Positions 24,830-34,645 of a stretch of DNA of 64,000 bases are shown piece by piece. How positions within the stretch are numbered: position 1 is the stretch's first letter; every line of letters begins with the position of its first letter. The notes under the pieces were generated by a model. The model was not told the DNA's origin. It saw only the letters and a program-made list of their open reading frames with translations, and did not search any database. Position numbers and translations under genes: made by a program. The stretch comes from Apiospora phragmitis (taxonomy: Eukaryota > Ascomycota > Sordariomycetes > Amphisphaeriales > Apiosporaceae): positions 1,116,001 through 1,180,000 of the forward strand of contig JAQQWL010000013.1 of the NCBI GenBank assembly GCA_038363925.1, written 5' to 3'.

Positions 24830-25654
24830 TTGTTGCTGTTGTTGCTGCTGTTGCTGCTGCTGCTGCATACGCTGCATCATCTGTTGCTGTTGTTGCGGAT
24901 TCATCTGGCCGGGATGCATGGGAAAGCCAGGCATAGGCATGCCGGCGCCCATCGCGTAGTTCGGAGGGGCATTCATCTGAGACGGAACTGAAGTTGGGAT
25001 ACCGGCGCTGTATGGGGAGTTAGGATACGGTGTTGGGTAACTAGGCACTGTTTCGACAAGCCAGGGTTAGTCAGAATGGCATCCAGGGTATAAATGAACA
25101 AACGCGCGAATGTTTGCGTTCGTAGCGAAACGACGAGGCCAGGGCCTGCATGGGCATCGCGGGTAGCCGTCTGTTCATGCCTCCTTGCAGCACCAAAGCC
25201 GTCGAAAAGAGGAGGGCAGCAAGCGACTGGGCAGGCCAAGGTATGTCGACAAGCCCGTGGGAGGGCGAGGGAAGAGGGCGCCATCGAAGGACAAGGTCGG
25301 AAACACAAGCGGGAGGACGCGAAGGGGGAGTAAACAGTGAGAGGCGAGCTTACTCTGACCATTGGCCATGTGCGGCATGCCGGTGTTCTGCATCATGCCA
25401 GCGGCAGGGCCGACTCCCGGCATCATGTTGGGAGCGCCAGGAAAGGGAGGGCCTTGAGCAGGGCCCATGGGATACTGTTGTGGATTGTACATCATGTGCG
25501 GCGGTTGCTGTTGTTGTTGCGGGTGGTGCTGCTGGGGCGGCTGATTGGGATTCGCAGCTTGACCAGGCTGCATATGAGGGTTCTGTGATGAGTGTGGGGC
25601 GCCATTGAAGGTTTGGCCGGTATTGGGGAAGCCATTGTAGTTGGCGGAGTACAT
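23712..25654 (-). CDS. Glutamine-rich SSXT/SS18-like protein
   Basis: Exons are 25354-25654, 24174-25047 and 23712-24120, in phase and giving about 527 residues. The first 100 residues are Asn/Gln/Pro/Met-rich. A long glutamine tract follows, then a second Gln/Pro/Thr-rich region. The conserved part is near the C-terminus. VILEINNELLVEAMQLQ, then DYLQCMRRLQTNLSYLASLA across the last splice junction, matches the layout of the SNH domain of SS18/SSXT proteins, where a helix carrying an NN motif precedes an LxTNLxYLA helix. SS18 is a subunit of mammalian SWI/SNF, so a chromatin-remodelling or coactivator role is inferred, not shown. An acidic insert separates the two helices. No frame break is seen. 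Confidence 0.68.
24694..24893 (-). repeat. Polyglutamine-encoding CAG/CAA tract interrupted by His codons
   Basis: About 200 bp of mixed CAG and CAA codons on the minus strand, with scattered CAT codons at its 3' side, encode roughly 60 residues of Gln with a few His. Codon mixing is extensive, so the tract is not a pure expandable CAG repeat. Confidence 0.9.
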
Positions 25655-25979
25655 GGTGTGTGTCTTGCTGGGAAGGAGAGGGCAGAGAGAGAAAGACAGG
25701 AAGCGATCTTTCACTCGCGCGATACAAACGAGCTACGTAGACTGACTTACGGCCTATAGCGATAGGCTGACACACACATAGACATACACCTCTACGCACG
25801 CCTATGCACCACAAGTACAGTCTCTACAGGTGCGCGCGTATACACAAACACACGCACGCGTATGGTACTGTACACCTCTGTTGGGATGAGAAGGCTAGCA
25901 CAAGCTCGGAGAGGGAGGTAAGGTAAGGTAGGTAGGGCTGGGTGACTGGGTGACGTGACGGTTTTGGACGGGCGCGGAC

Positions 25980-26005
25980 GTGGGCGTGGGCGTGGGCGTG
26001 GGTGT
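25980..26005. repeat. GTGGGC hexamer repeat, about four units
   Basis: The short tandem array of GTGGGC with a degenerate last unit lies about 325 bp upstream of the SSXT-like start codon. Confidence 0.85.
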
Positions 26006-26176
26006 GAAGACGACAAGTAAAACGAGAAATCGAATCTTACAAGGAGACCAATCCGCAGATTTGCAACTTTTCTTCCATCGCCCCCGTGCTAATCTATGGG
26101 TCCTAGTTCATGCTCCCCACCCCGCCCAGGCCCAATCCGTCATGACATGTACGGTAAGAAACGACACCGAACTCAA

Positions 26177-26203
26177 ACGGAGTATATCATTAATATACTC
26201 CGT
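26177..26203. promoter_or_regulatory. Perfect 11-bp inverted repeat (ACGGAGTATAT, 5-bp spacer)
   Basis: The left arm is 26177-26187 and the right arm 26193-26203. The arms are exact reverse complements and contain a CGGAGTA core. The same core recurs at 26391-26399 (TACTCCGTA) and 26656-26664 (TACGGAGTA). A dimeric transcription-factor site or a DNA hairpin are both possible. Confidence 0.55.
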
Positions 26204-26721
26204 ATCTTTCTTACTACAAGTATATATATACTCTCTTCATGCTTATACAGCAGCTATGGTCGGCAGACCCAATCAGTCCGAGAAGGTGAATGAAGTTAAA
26301 ATCAGTCTCCTTTCCGCGTCGACGCAGAGTGAGCCATCATCTACTAAGCAATTGAGCAGGCCCGACGGCTATCGGGTTAGTGCGCGGCTGTACTCCGTAC
26401 GTACATGGTATGTGGATATATATGCGGGAGGATGGCTTCTTTCAGAATTCCTACATTCGAGGGTAGCCTGCTCTTTGTGAGTCTTTCGTCTCTGCTGGGC
26501 TGACTTGGCATCGAATCGAAGTTAAAGGGGGCAAATATGTAGATAAAGTGCTCTCACACTCTCGGAGTTAAATTGGTACTGCACAACAGCACGGGCTATG
26601 GCATAGTCAATCGAGTTGATTACCTATACCTATGTAAATACCATTCGGTCTCGACTACGGAGTACTACAATCATGTAAAACATTGAATGATTTAAACGAC
26701 ACGACGAGTACTTGAACTGGA

Positions 26722-26746
26722 GCCAGGTGCCAGGTGCCAGGTGCCA
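26722..26746. repeat. GCCAGGT heptamer tandem repeat, 3.5 units
   Basis: Three perfect 7-bp units plus a partial one lie about 220 bp upstream of the cystathionine beta-lyase start. Confidence 0.9.
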
Positions 26747-26968
26747 TACCCTCCAGAGTCCAGAGCCGACTTCCAGTAGGGGTGGGCTAGTCAGATCACG
26801 TCATGCAGGCTATCCCATATTAATTTCCAGCTTTCCTTCCCCAGACCGCCGCACGCCGATGCCGCTGGCCCGTTATCACTGTCTCCCGACCTATTTTCCC
26901 ACCGAAACAATCATCATTTACAATACCCTCTTCATAGTACCCAAGACAGCCGAATCCAATCCCTAGAA

Positions 26969-28285
26969 ATGGCGTCCCCGAGTAACAGCGCTTCCAGTGC
27001 GCCCGTCAACAAGGCCTTGGACCTCGATGGTCACAACCTGCCGCCCTCACCTGCCCCGTCAAGCCCAACCAATGGCCGCCGCCGCTATGCTCTTGCGACC
27101 GAGCTTGTCTACACAGATTCGAAGGACCAGTACGGCGCTTCCAGCATCCCGATCTATCAGTCCGCAACTTTCAAGCAGACCTCTGCCAGTGGAGGCAACG
27201 AGTATGACTACACCCGCTCAGGAAACCCCACCAGGACGCATCTGGAACGTCATATGGCAAAGATCATGAACGCTACGCGCGCCTTGGCTGTTGGTTCCGG
27301 TATGGGCGCTCTGGATGTCATTACCCGCCTGCTGCGTCCAGGCGACGAGGTCATCACGGGAGACGACCTGTATGGAGGCACCAATCGGTTGCTTACCTAC
27401 CTGTCGTCCAATCAAGGCATCGTGGTCCACCACGTCAATACCACTGAAGTCGACCGGGTTCGCGACGTTGTCACGGATAAGACCGCAATGGTTTTGCTCG
27501 AGACTCCCACCAACCCATTGATCAAGATTGTCGATATTCCATCGATAGCCCGGGCTGTACATGAGGCCAATCCCAAGGCCCTCGTCATTGTCGACAACAC
27601 CATGCTGTCGCCAATGCTTTGCAACCCGCTCGAACTGGGTGCAGATATTGTCTACGAGTCTGGAACCAAGTATCTATCAGGCCATCATGACATCATGGCC
27701 GGCATCATTGCCTGCAATGACAGTGCGCTTGGTGACAAGATGTACTTCACAATCAACTCGACCGGCTGCGGACTGTCGCCCAACGATTCATTCCTCCTCA
27801 TGCGAGGCGTCAAAACGCTAGCCATTCGCATGGAAAAGCAGCAGGCCAATGCTCAGGCCATTGCCGAATTCCTCGAGTCTCACGGCTTCAAAGTCAGATA
27901 TCCTGGTCTCAAGTCGCATCCCCAGTATGACCTTCACTGGTCACTCGCAAGAGGGGCCGGTGCCGTCTTGTCGTTCGAGACAGGCGATGTCACTCTGTCG
28001 GAGCGAATTGTTGAGGCTGCCAAACTATACGGCATCAGTGTCAGCTTTGGGTGTGTCAACAGCCTGATCAGCATGCCTTGCCGCATGAGCCACGCCAGCA
28101 TCGACGCCAAGACTAGGCAAGAACGCCAGATGCCCGAGGATATTATCAGATTGTGCGTTGGCATCGAGGATGTTCACGATCTTATTGATGATCTATCTCG
28201 CTCTTTGGCGCAAGCGGGTGCTGTTACTATAACCCTAGACGGCTTCCATGCCAACGCCGAGTCGTCAACGGATCAAGCTGTCTAA
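26969..28285 (+). CDS. metG: Cystathionine beta-lyase
   Basis: A single exon of 438 residues. It belongs to the PLP-dependent Cys/Met-metabolism family, which cleaves cystathionine to homocysteine, ammonia and pyruvate in methionine synthesis. The fold-type I core starts after a disordered 40-residue N-terminus. Visible markers are YTRSGNPTR (cofactor phosphate contact), VGSGMGALDVI, GDDLYGGTNRLL, VDNTMLSP, and ESGTKYLSGHHDIMAG with the Schiff-base lysine at about residue 234. Length and motifs are complete. Cystathionine gamma-lyase and gamma-synthase are close relatives; the beta-lyase call rests on overall resemblance to fungal met-2/metG/STR3 proteins. The ATG at 26969 is the first in frame, sits before the Ser-rich N-terminus and needs no intron. 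Confidence 0.88.
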   Translation: MASPSNSASSAPVNKALDLDGHNLPPSPAPSSPTNGRRRYALATELVYTDSKDQYGASSIPIYQSATFKQTSASGGNEYDYTRSGNPTRTHLERHMAKIMNATRALAVGSGMGALDVITRLLRPGDEVITGDDLYGGTNRLLTYLSSNQGIVVHHVNTTEVDRVRDVVTDKTAMVLLETPTNPLIKIVDIPSIARAVHEANPKALVIVDNTMLSPMLCNPLELGADIVYESGTKYLSGHHDIMAGIIACNDSALGDKMYFTINSTGCGLSPNDSFLLMRGVKTLAIRMEKQQANAQAIAEFLESHGFKVRYPGLKSHPQYDLHWSLARGAGAVLSFETGDVTLSERIVEAAKLYGISVSFGCVNSLISMPCRMSHASIDAKTRQERQMPEDIIRLCVGIEDVHDLIDDLSRSLAQAGAVTITLDGFHANAESSTDQAV

Positions 28286-31200
28286 TTGGGGGTGTGGGAA
28301 TGGAAATGCGTATATCGGCATGCAACCGCAGCTTGCTAAAATTCGATGTACACTGGAACAATCCTTTCTGACTAGTCTACAATACTGAACTCGTCGAATC
28401 ACTAGTATACAGATAGCCTCCTCATTATTCAGGTGGGAGCCATGAGGCTGCCTACGCTGAAAAACGCATCAGATCAGATGATCGCGAAGTCTTCAGTGCC
28501 CTGGTTCTGCTAACCACTCATATACATCAATGGGCGTTCAAAAGTTGGGGGTCAATTTTCGCGCCTGTGGGTAGCCAAGAGTTAGCCTGGGCCTTCTGTC
28601 TACCAGTCTTGGGTACACATACTTGGTGCTCTGCTGTACGAAGAGCTCGGTGATCGGCAGTCTCTCCAGACGAGTTTCTCGAGCCCACCGATCCAACATG
28701 GGCGCTGTTCCTGGAGAGGACCACAAGGGCGACCCCTCGCCAACGCCACTGGCTCCAGCTGTAGACTTGGAACACCTGTAACATCTCAGGAACTAGCTCA
28801 AAGGGTATGAATTATCAATACAAACTTCTTGGCCACAGCGCCCGAAGATCGTACGCTATGCGGCATGCTGTTGCTGTTGACTGCTTGACGTGATGGAGAT
28901 GAGGCCCGGTTCAGAGGCTTCGAGGAATGGCTATGCTAATGATGTGTAGATTGAGGGTAGGAAAGAACACACAATGTTGACCTTGGCAATTATAGCAACA
29001 CCTATTTCTCCATTAGTGCCGGAGGAGGACGCCTTTATATAGCCCGGGATCGGAACCCCCATGGTGGTATACCGGTAGGGCAAGGTAGGCCTCGAGGCGC
29101 ACTTGCACGATGTGCTCTCCTCAGGAGGCCGATCGCAGTTCTCGTGGAGATAGTGGCTGCGAGTATCGTCGATACGATTGGTCTTCTTGCGCAGGGGGTT
29201 CGCCAAGCATTGCCTGCTGAGGCTCTCCTTGGTGATGCGGTGGATGAAGAGACACGGACACACATACACGCTGCGGTCGTGCAAAGTACGCTCTCGCTCG
29301 CTACTTTGAGGATAGGTAATCACGCAAAGGAAGGGCGACCAATCTAGGGGCTACTGACGATCCTCTGCATGGGCTGCAACGATTCTGTGATTCGTTCATT
29401 TGTCTAGTGTAACTCCGGTGTGTGTACACCTCTCTGATACGTGAGAGATATGTACCTGCTGCCGTCCCATTGTCCGGTATGTGGTCTGGCTCTTGATCTA
29501 TAGATAGATGGATGGATAGATGGCGACTGAAGCTAGACGAGCAGGCCTGGATAGCCAGCTATCGCTACACACCCTATGATATAGAACATACACTAAGTAC
29601 TTAAAGCCAGTTATCCCATTGCCAGCCAGCTATCCCGTCCTCGATTATTCCACCTCCAACCCAGCATTGATCGGAATGGGCTCACGTAAACGTAAACGGG
29701 CATCTCTTGGGCTTGTTCTACCAGCACTCACTATAGGTGGCTAAGCTTGGCAGTTGCAACCAAGCAGAACCTAATAAATAAACTTGTGAGACCTGGGCGT
29801 CAAGCTGTAACCAAAGGGGAAGCAGGGGCTGCTTGTTTAACTGAACCTCTCTCATCGTCCACCCCCTCCACACCCCCTCAGCCCCCTCGATAGAGACCAC
29901 ACCCAGGCAAGAAAGAGCACGAGTCAACTTTGACTAACATGTTCCTCGCATTTTCTGAAACCCCAAAGGTCTTTTCTCCTCTACCACAACAAGATGGACA
30001 GGCTCCTCTTTCGTTTGCGTGCCGCAACTCCCTTTCCACAACGCACTTCCTTGCAGTTTCCTTCTCGCTTCCTTTCATGGGGGGGCAGTCACCGATGTGT
30101 GCTTCTGTTGGACTGGCCTGAGGCCTGCATGGACCGGTGGGAGGGAGAAATGGAGGAAATGGGAGTTGAAATAAAGACAGTGTCAGGGACGCGACCAAAG
30201 AAGCAGATCATGTGCAGCTCCTGGGTTACGTGATCACTTCTTTTGTCAATCTCAAGGCGTGAGGGCGCCGTGGTCGTACAAGGCAGAAGAAACAAGAGCT
30301 CGGCCTCATTCTTCCTTGGCTCGCTTCTCCACGTGCGTGCGACTTCCATGCGCCTACCCGGAACGACAGCCACCCAAGCCGCTTCTTATGACCCTTCTTC
30401 ATTAAAACCCAATGGCACTTTCTTGACGGGTACCGGGAAATTGGATGGTCGAATGGCTGAATATCTATCGCATCCCGCGCGATTGAAACAACGCCCTCAG
30501 AGACGTCATCCAAAAAGTATTCGGCACTATTGACAGAGCCGATGGGCATGATTGGCACATTCCCAGAGCTCAGAAGCCGGAACCCGTTGCTGCTTCCTAA
30601 AGTCCACTCCGAGGCCTCCCTCTCGCTCTCCCAGCAGCGAAGTTGTCACTCGCAGACATGGCAGACTGCATAGGCGAAGTTGAGGTTGGAACCAAGTCGC
30701 CAAATTTCTGACCAGAGAAGGCAATGTCCTCGGGGAGGGACATCGTCCGCCTCATTCTGCCCATGCGAATGTCGACCCCATCGACTTGCGTCATCCAAGC
30801 AAACACTCTGGGGAAATCGCGTGGCAAATACAGCGGACGTTACTGCAAGCTTGCGAGCGTCCTTTGTCGGCCATGACTTAGTTAGAGGTATGCCGCTTCC
30901 CTTCACTCCACCCCTCAATAGGGCAGGAAAAATGACTAGTCATATGTAGCAAGTCACAAGCCCCTTTCCCTCCGTCCTCGAAAGCATCTCGAGAGGGTCT
31001 GGTATGGTTACATATCTCCGAGTTCTCTCGGGGTCTGCCTGTCCATCCACTTCAATTCCGTGGCGGCCACGACATGATATCGGGCAGTGATAGCAAGACT
31101 TGAAGCGAGATCAGCATGCAGGGAACAACATGGAGAGTGGCATTGGAGTTTCAGAGAGGCGAGGTTTGCAATAACCTTATCCTTTTCGACACCCCCTAGA

Positions 31201-33224
31201 CTGCGGGTAGTACAGTGTTGTGTGTCGGTCTTCTTTCCATGGGTAGGCGTTTGCGCGCTTCGACTCATCCTGCCAAGCCATAACAATGGCTTCTGTCACG
31301 ATACCCCTGGTTTGCACACATGCCCTGCGCAATCTGATTACATGCCATCACAAGCTAACAATGTAGGCCTCCGATGCCACCAAGCCAGACTGCCGCATGT
31401 TCCGTGGGCAAGACCAATAATGGACCTTGGGTATGGATGGCCTAGATCGTTGGAGAGGCTGCCCAAGGGTTTTCATCAAGCACGATACGTGGCCGGCCAT
31501 GCTTTCAATCCAAGAGGTTGATCACATTATACCGGCATATTAATTTGCTGAGTTGTGGTACTTCTCCCACTTGTACCTGAACCGAACCTCCTCTGCGGCC
31601 TTGTACACCGCTTTGCAAACGGACATTCACCGGTGAGACGAGACTGCGCAATCTCGAGTAACCATTGACTCCAGGAAGATCGGACGACTCCTTCGAGAGA
31701 TAATGACTTGACGATGCAATCATTGTCACGTCACGGTGCGGGTAGTTGCTGGGAAAGCGAGGTTAATGGTGACGTCCTGTGTCATATTTCGCCAAGGTGA
31801 TAATCAACATGCCCGCGGTGCAACGGTCCTTTCGCCCCTGAGCAAGGAAAGCGGCCACGGGACTTTCCCATGCGAATTTGTGCTTCATACCCCGACTCTA
31901 TAGAGCAAGACAGGCTCAGGGTCAGGGTTTTTCTTTCTGGAGCGACTCTTCGTTCACTTTGCTCCTTGGCGAAGTAACCTTTACCGTGGTATTAATCGGT
32001 TCCGTGAATGGTCAACAGAGTGAGTACCTTGCTTTCAATATGATGTGCCGCGGGTTTGACGCCGCGAACGAACTGGCATAATGATCAGTCTAGACGGACC
32101 CCTGAGCGATACGTACTTCCCACCAGTAAATATTCAACTATGTCAGGGGAGTACATGCTAGTTACCTTGGCGCAAGGAGGATACTGCAATCATGCTGGAG
32201 ACCGGGCCTGTTGAGCTGCCACGGGCAATTATTCCAGACTCTACATTCGTCGCTATGTGTACATTCACCACCAACTCGGAACCGAACCGAGCTGCATGTC
32301 TCACGATACCACTCAGAAAGCTCAAGACACATGGCAGGCCCCCAGGGGGGTTCGAACAAAAGCAACGCAGCAAAGGTTTGGACCGGGATGTTTGCCTCCA
32401 TGTACATACACGAGCCAGGCTACTGCACGTCGGTTCAGCCGCTTTAGCAGCAGGCGGGCGGTTATACGTGCTGACCACTCACCAACTCTGCATTTCTCCA
32501 CGATCTATGTCGGGTTATTTAACGGAAGCCGCCATCAGATATATCTCCACCGCTAGGGATCTAGCTCATATTCGCATGGTGAGGATCACACTAGTCGCTA
32601 CTATGAGGGCCGGCCTCCCGCCCGGCCTGCCGCTCCCTCGTCCCTAGCTTAGTGAGCGGCACAGACGTCTTTCGCGCGGCCCAATCATGCGACTAGGTAT
32701 GGAAATCAAGCCGAGTTTGACTGGGCACTCATCATCGCCATCACCTGGAGGAGGCGTCTCGACCCCTAAGCTGGGGTATTCCATCAGTTCCAGACATGCT
32801 AGAGACCTTGGTGGATCGAACCACTGCTTCGCGTGGGCCTAACCTGCATTAACCGTCTTGGTCTCGAGTCTACCCTGTGCCCTGTGTCTCAACAAGGGTT
32901 CCCGAATCCAATAGAAAACGTCAACATCCAGGGTTCACTGTCGTCTCTAAAGTAAGTTCGAAGTAACCGGTGCAACCTGAGATTCGACGGCGTGATGAAT
33001 CCCTCCATTAGAGCTTTGCCGGGGTTGCAAAGTACGGCCGATATACGAGAACAGACTTGTATATAGAGAGAGGGATCGAAGCCACGCGAACCATCAGTTA
33101 CTGCCACTTCAAAACACAGTACCGTATTGGAACGGCCACCCTTCTTCGAGCCCAATACTTCGTATTGTGTGCTCAATATTGAATAACTAGACAAACATCA
33201 GCAGCCAAGACTGATCTCTTGAAA
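28286..33224. other. 4.9 kb gene-free interval
   Basis: Short frames occur on both strands, but none has a recognisable domain, family-like composition or a splice chain. A GATA-type tetranucleotide run lies at about 29499-29523. I see no transposase, reverse transcriptase or terminal repeat, and no obvious AT-rich decay of the kind left by repeat-induced point mutation. Non-coding transcripts or a fast-evolving gene cannot be excluded. Confidence 0.55.
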
Positions 33225-34277
33225 ATGGGCGACCTTCCGGACTATATGACAGACCCCAACGCTGTGCTGGGGATGTCGATGCTGAATGGCGACACGGCCA
33301 GCCACCGGACTATTAGAAGACAAGAAAAGTCTTTGAGCAAAGTAAGTGAAGCAGTCAAAATACCCCCAACAACCCGAGTACTCAGTTCCCCATATCGTCA
33401 AATTCTCCTACCGCATCCATGCACCCGGCCGACCACAAGGGCTAACGCCAGTGCGTCCCCCGCACAGCCAAGCAGACCTCCCACGAGCCGGGCAGCCTGC
33501 CGGACCTGGTACAGAACCTGGTCAAGAACTGGGAGATCGAGGCCTCGTTCAAGACGAACCTGCGCGACTGGCGGACCGTGGACCCGGACGCCTACACCTT
33601 CGCCGCCAACGGGGGGCCGCTCCAGCCCGCCGCGCACATGCTCAAGGCGGGCACGTACAACGCCATCATCGGCGCCCCCAACGCCTGGTACAGCCCCCGC
33701 CGCTCCGACCTAGCCTCGAGCCACAAGACCTTCAAGCGCATGATGCCCACGTTTGCCTGGGAGGTCCTCGAGGTCTACGGCGAGCCCCCCGTCGTCGCCT
33801 TCAAGTGGCGCCATTGGGGCGAGATGAAGGAGGATTATGTTTCTTTGGATGAGTGAGTCTCTTCTCTCTCTCTCTATCCCCCTTTACCTGTTCCCACTGA
33901 ACTCTCCTTCTCCTTCCTTCTCTGTAATAACCGAGACTAACATGTTTAAAACCCAACGTAGCAACGGCGAAAAGATCACGGCGAAGGCCCACGGCGGGCC
34001 CATCGACATCCAAGGCCTCACTGTGGCCCATTTGAACGACAAGTTCCAGGTCACGAAGCTGGAGACCTGGTTCGACCCCGTCGAGATGTTCCGCCAGATC
34101 GCCCCGGAAGGATCGGCCTTGTCGCAGCAATCATCCGCTGTCCTGGCGGGGGCGGCCGCGGGGTGTCCTGTTATGGCAGGCGGCCAGGGCGTATCAAGTG
34201 GCGAGGCTGTTCAGGGTGCGGGCGGCAGCGACGAGGCCACTGTTGTATTAGAGGCTGCGACAGGACAACAGCCCTAA
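33225..34277 (+). CDS. SnoaL-like (PEP2-type) protein
   Basis: Exons are 33225-33341, about 33476-33852 and 33962-34277, giving about 269 residues. The second acceptor could instead be at 33452, adding eight residues, and both keep the frame. A GTGAGT donor and TAG acceptor join exon 2 to 3 as SLDD-NGEK. The sequence has the layout of fungal SnoaL-like proteins: GSLPDLVQNLVKNWEIEASF, then AGTYNAIIGAPNAWYSP, a KWRHWGEM strand and a final KLETWFDPVEMFRQI. These are cone-shaped alpha+beta barrel proteins that may bind or isomerise small molecules. Fungal relatives include the pea-pathogenicity protein PEP2 of Nectria, but no activity can be assigned. The Ala/Gly-rich C-terminal tail is low complexity. 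Exon 2 is much more GC-rich than the flanking DNA. Confidence 0.65.
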
Positions 34278-34543
34278 ACTTGAGGGGAAGATACCAACGT
34301 GCATCATCAATCTAGCCCCTATTCCTATGACCCTAGCTCAAGCCCATGATATACATATTCTGTTACATTTAAGACATTGATGGCACGTGCCCCTCGCAGT
34401 GCCCAATACATTTATCATATTATTATCACGATACTAGAATGGCGGCTTCCGACCTTGGCTACAATCCCTTTATACATCTTCAAGCGCTGGTCCATCGTGA
34501 CTCCAGTTCTTAGGGTATCTGTCTATATGCGGACGATTCCTCT

Positions 34544-34645
34544 TCATGCCTTCTTGGATGCTCCCTTCTTGGATGCTCCCTTTTTGGATGCCTCCTTCAT
34601 GGATGCCTCCTGTTTGGACGCTTCCTTTTTGGACGCTTCTTTCTT
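34544..34645 (-). repeat. Pentapeptide-encoding repeat ([10 protein letters not shown] type) at the NOP2 C-terminus
   Basis: The last 33 codons are about six and a half units of a 15-nt repeat encoding K-K-E/G-A-S variants, ending KKA-stop. Weaker copies extend upstream (KEAPKKEAS). A highly basic, Ser-spaced tail like this could help nucleolar retention, which is inference. Confidence 0.85.

Larger units (their letters stand above)
25655..26968. other. Divergent promoter interval, SSXT-like gene and cystathionine beta-lyase
   Basis: No gene is seen. The interval holds a GTGGGC hexamer repeat, a perfect inverted repeat, recurring TACTCCGTA motifs and a GCCAGGT heptamer repeat, each listed separately. 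Both flanking genes start outward from it. Confidence 0.65.

Noticed and set aside
24293..24991. 232-codon plus-strand frame with a polyleucine run
   Set aside because: The Leu run is the complement of the CAG/CAA glutamine tract of the SSXT-like gene.
31087..31521. 144-codon plus-strand frame in the 28-33 kb interval
   Set aside because: No family resemblance; His/Arg/Pro-rich composition typical of chance frames in GC-balanced DNA.
33346..33852. 168-codon Arg/Pro-rich frame overlapping the SnoaL-like exon 2
   Set aside because: GC-rich shadow frame; the SnoaL-like frame has family motifs and proper splice sites.
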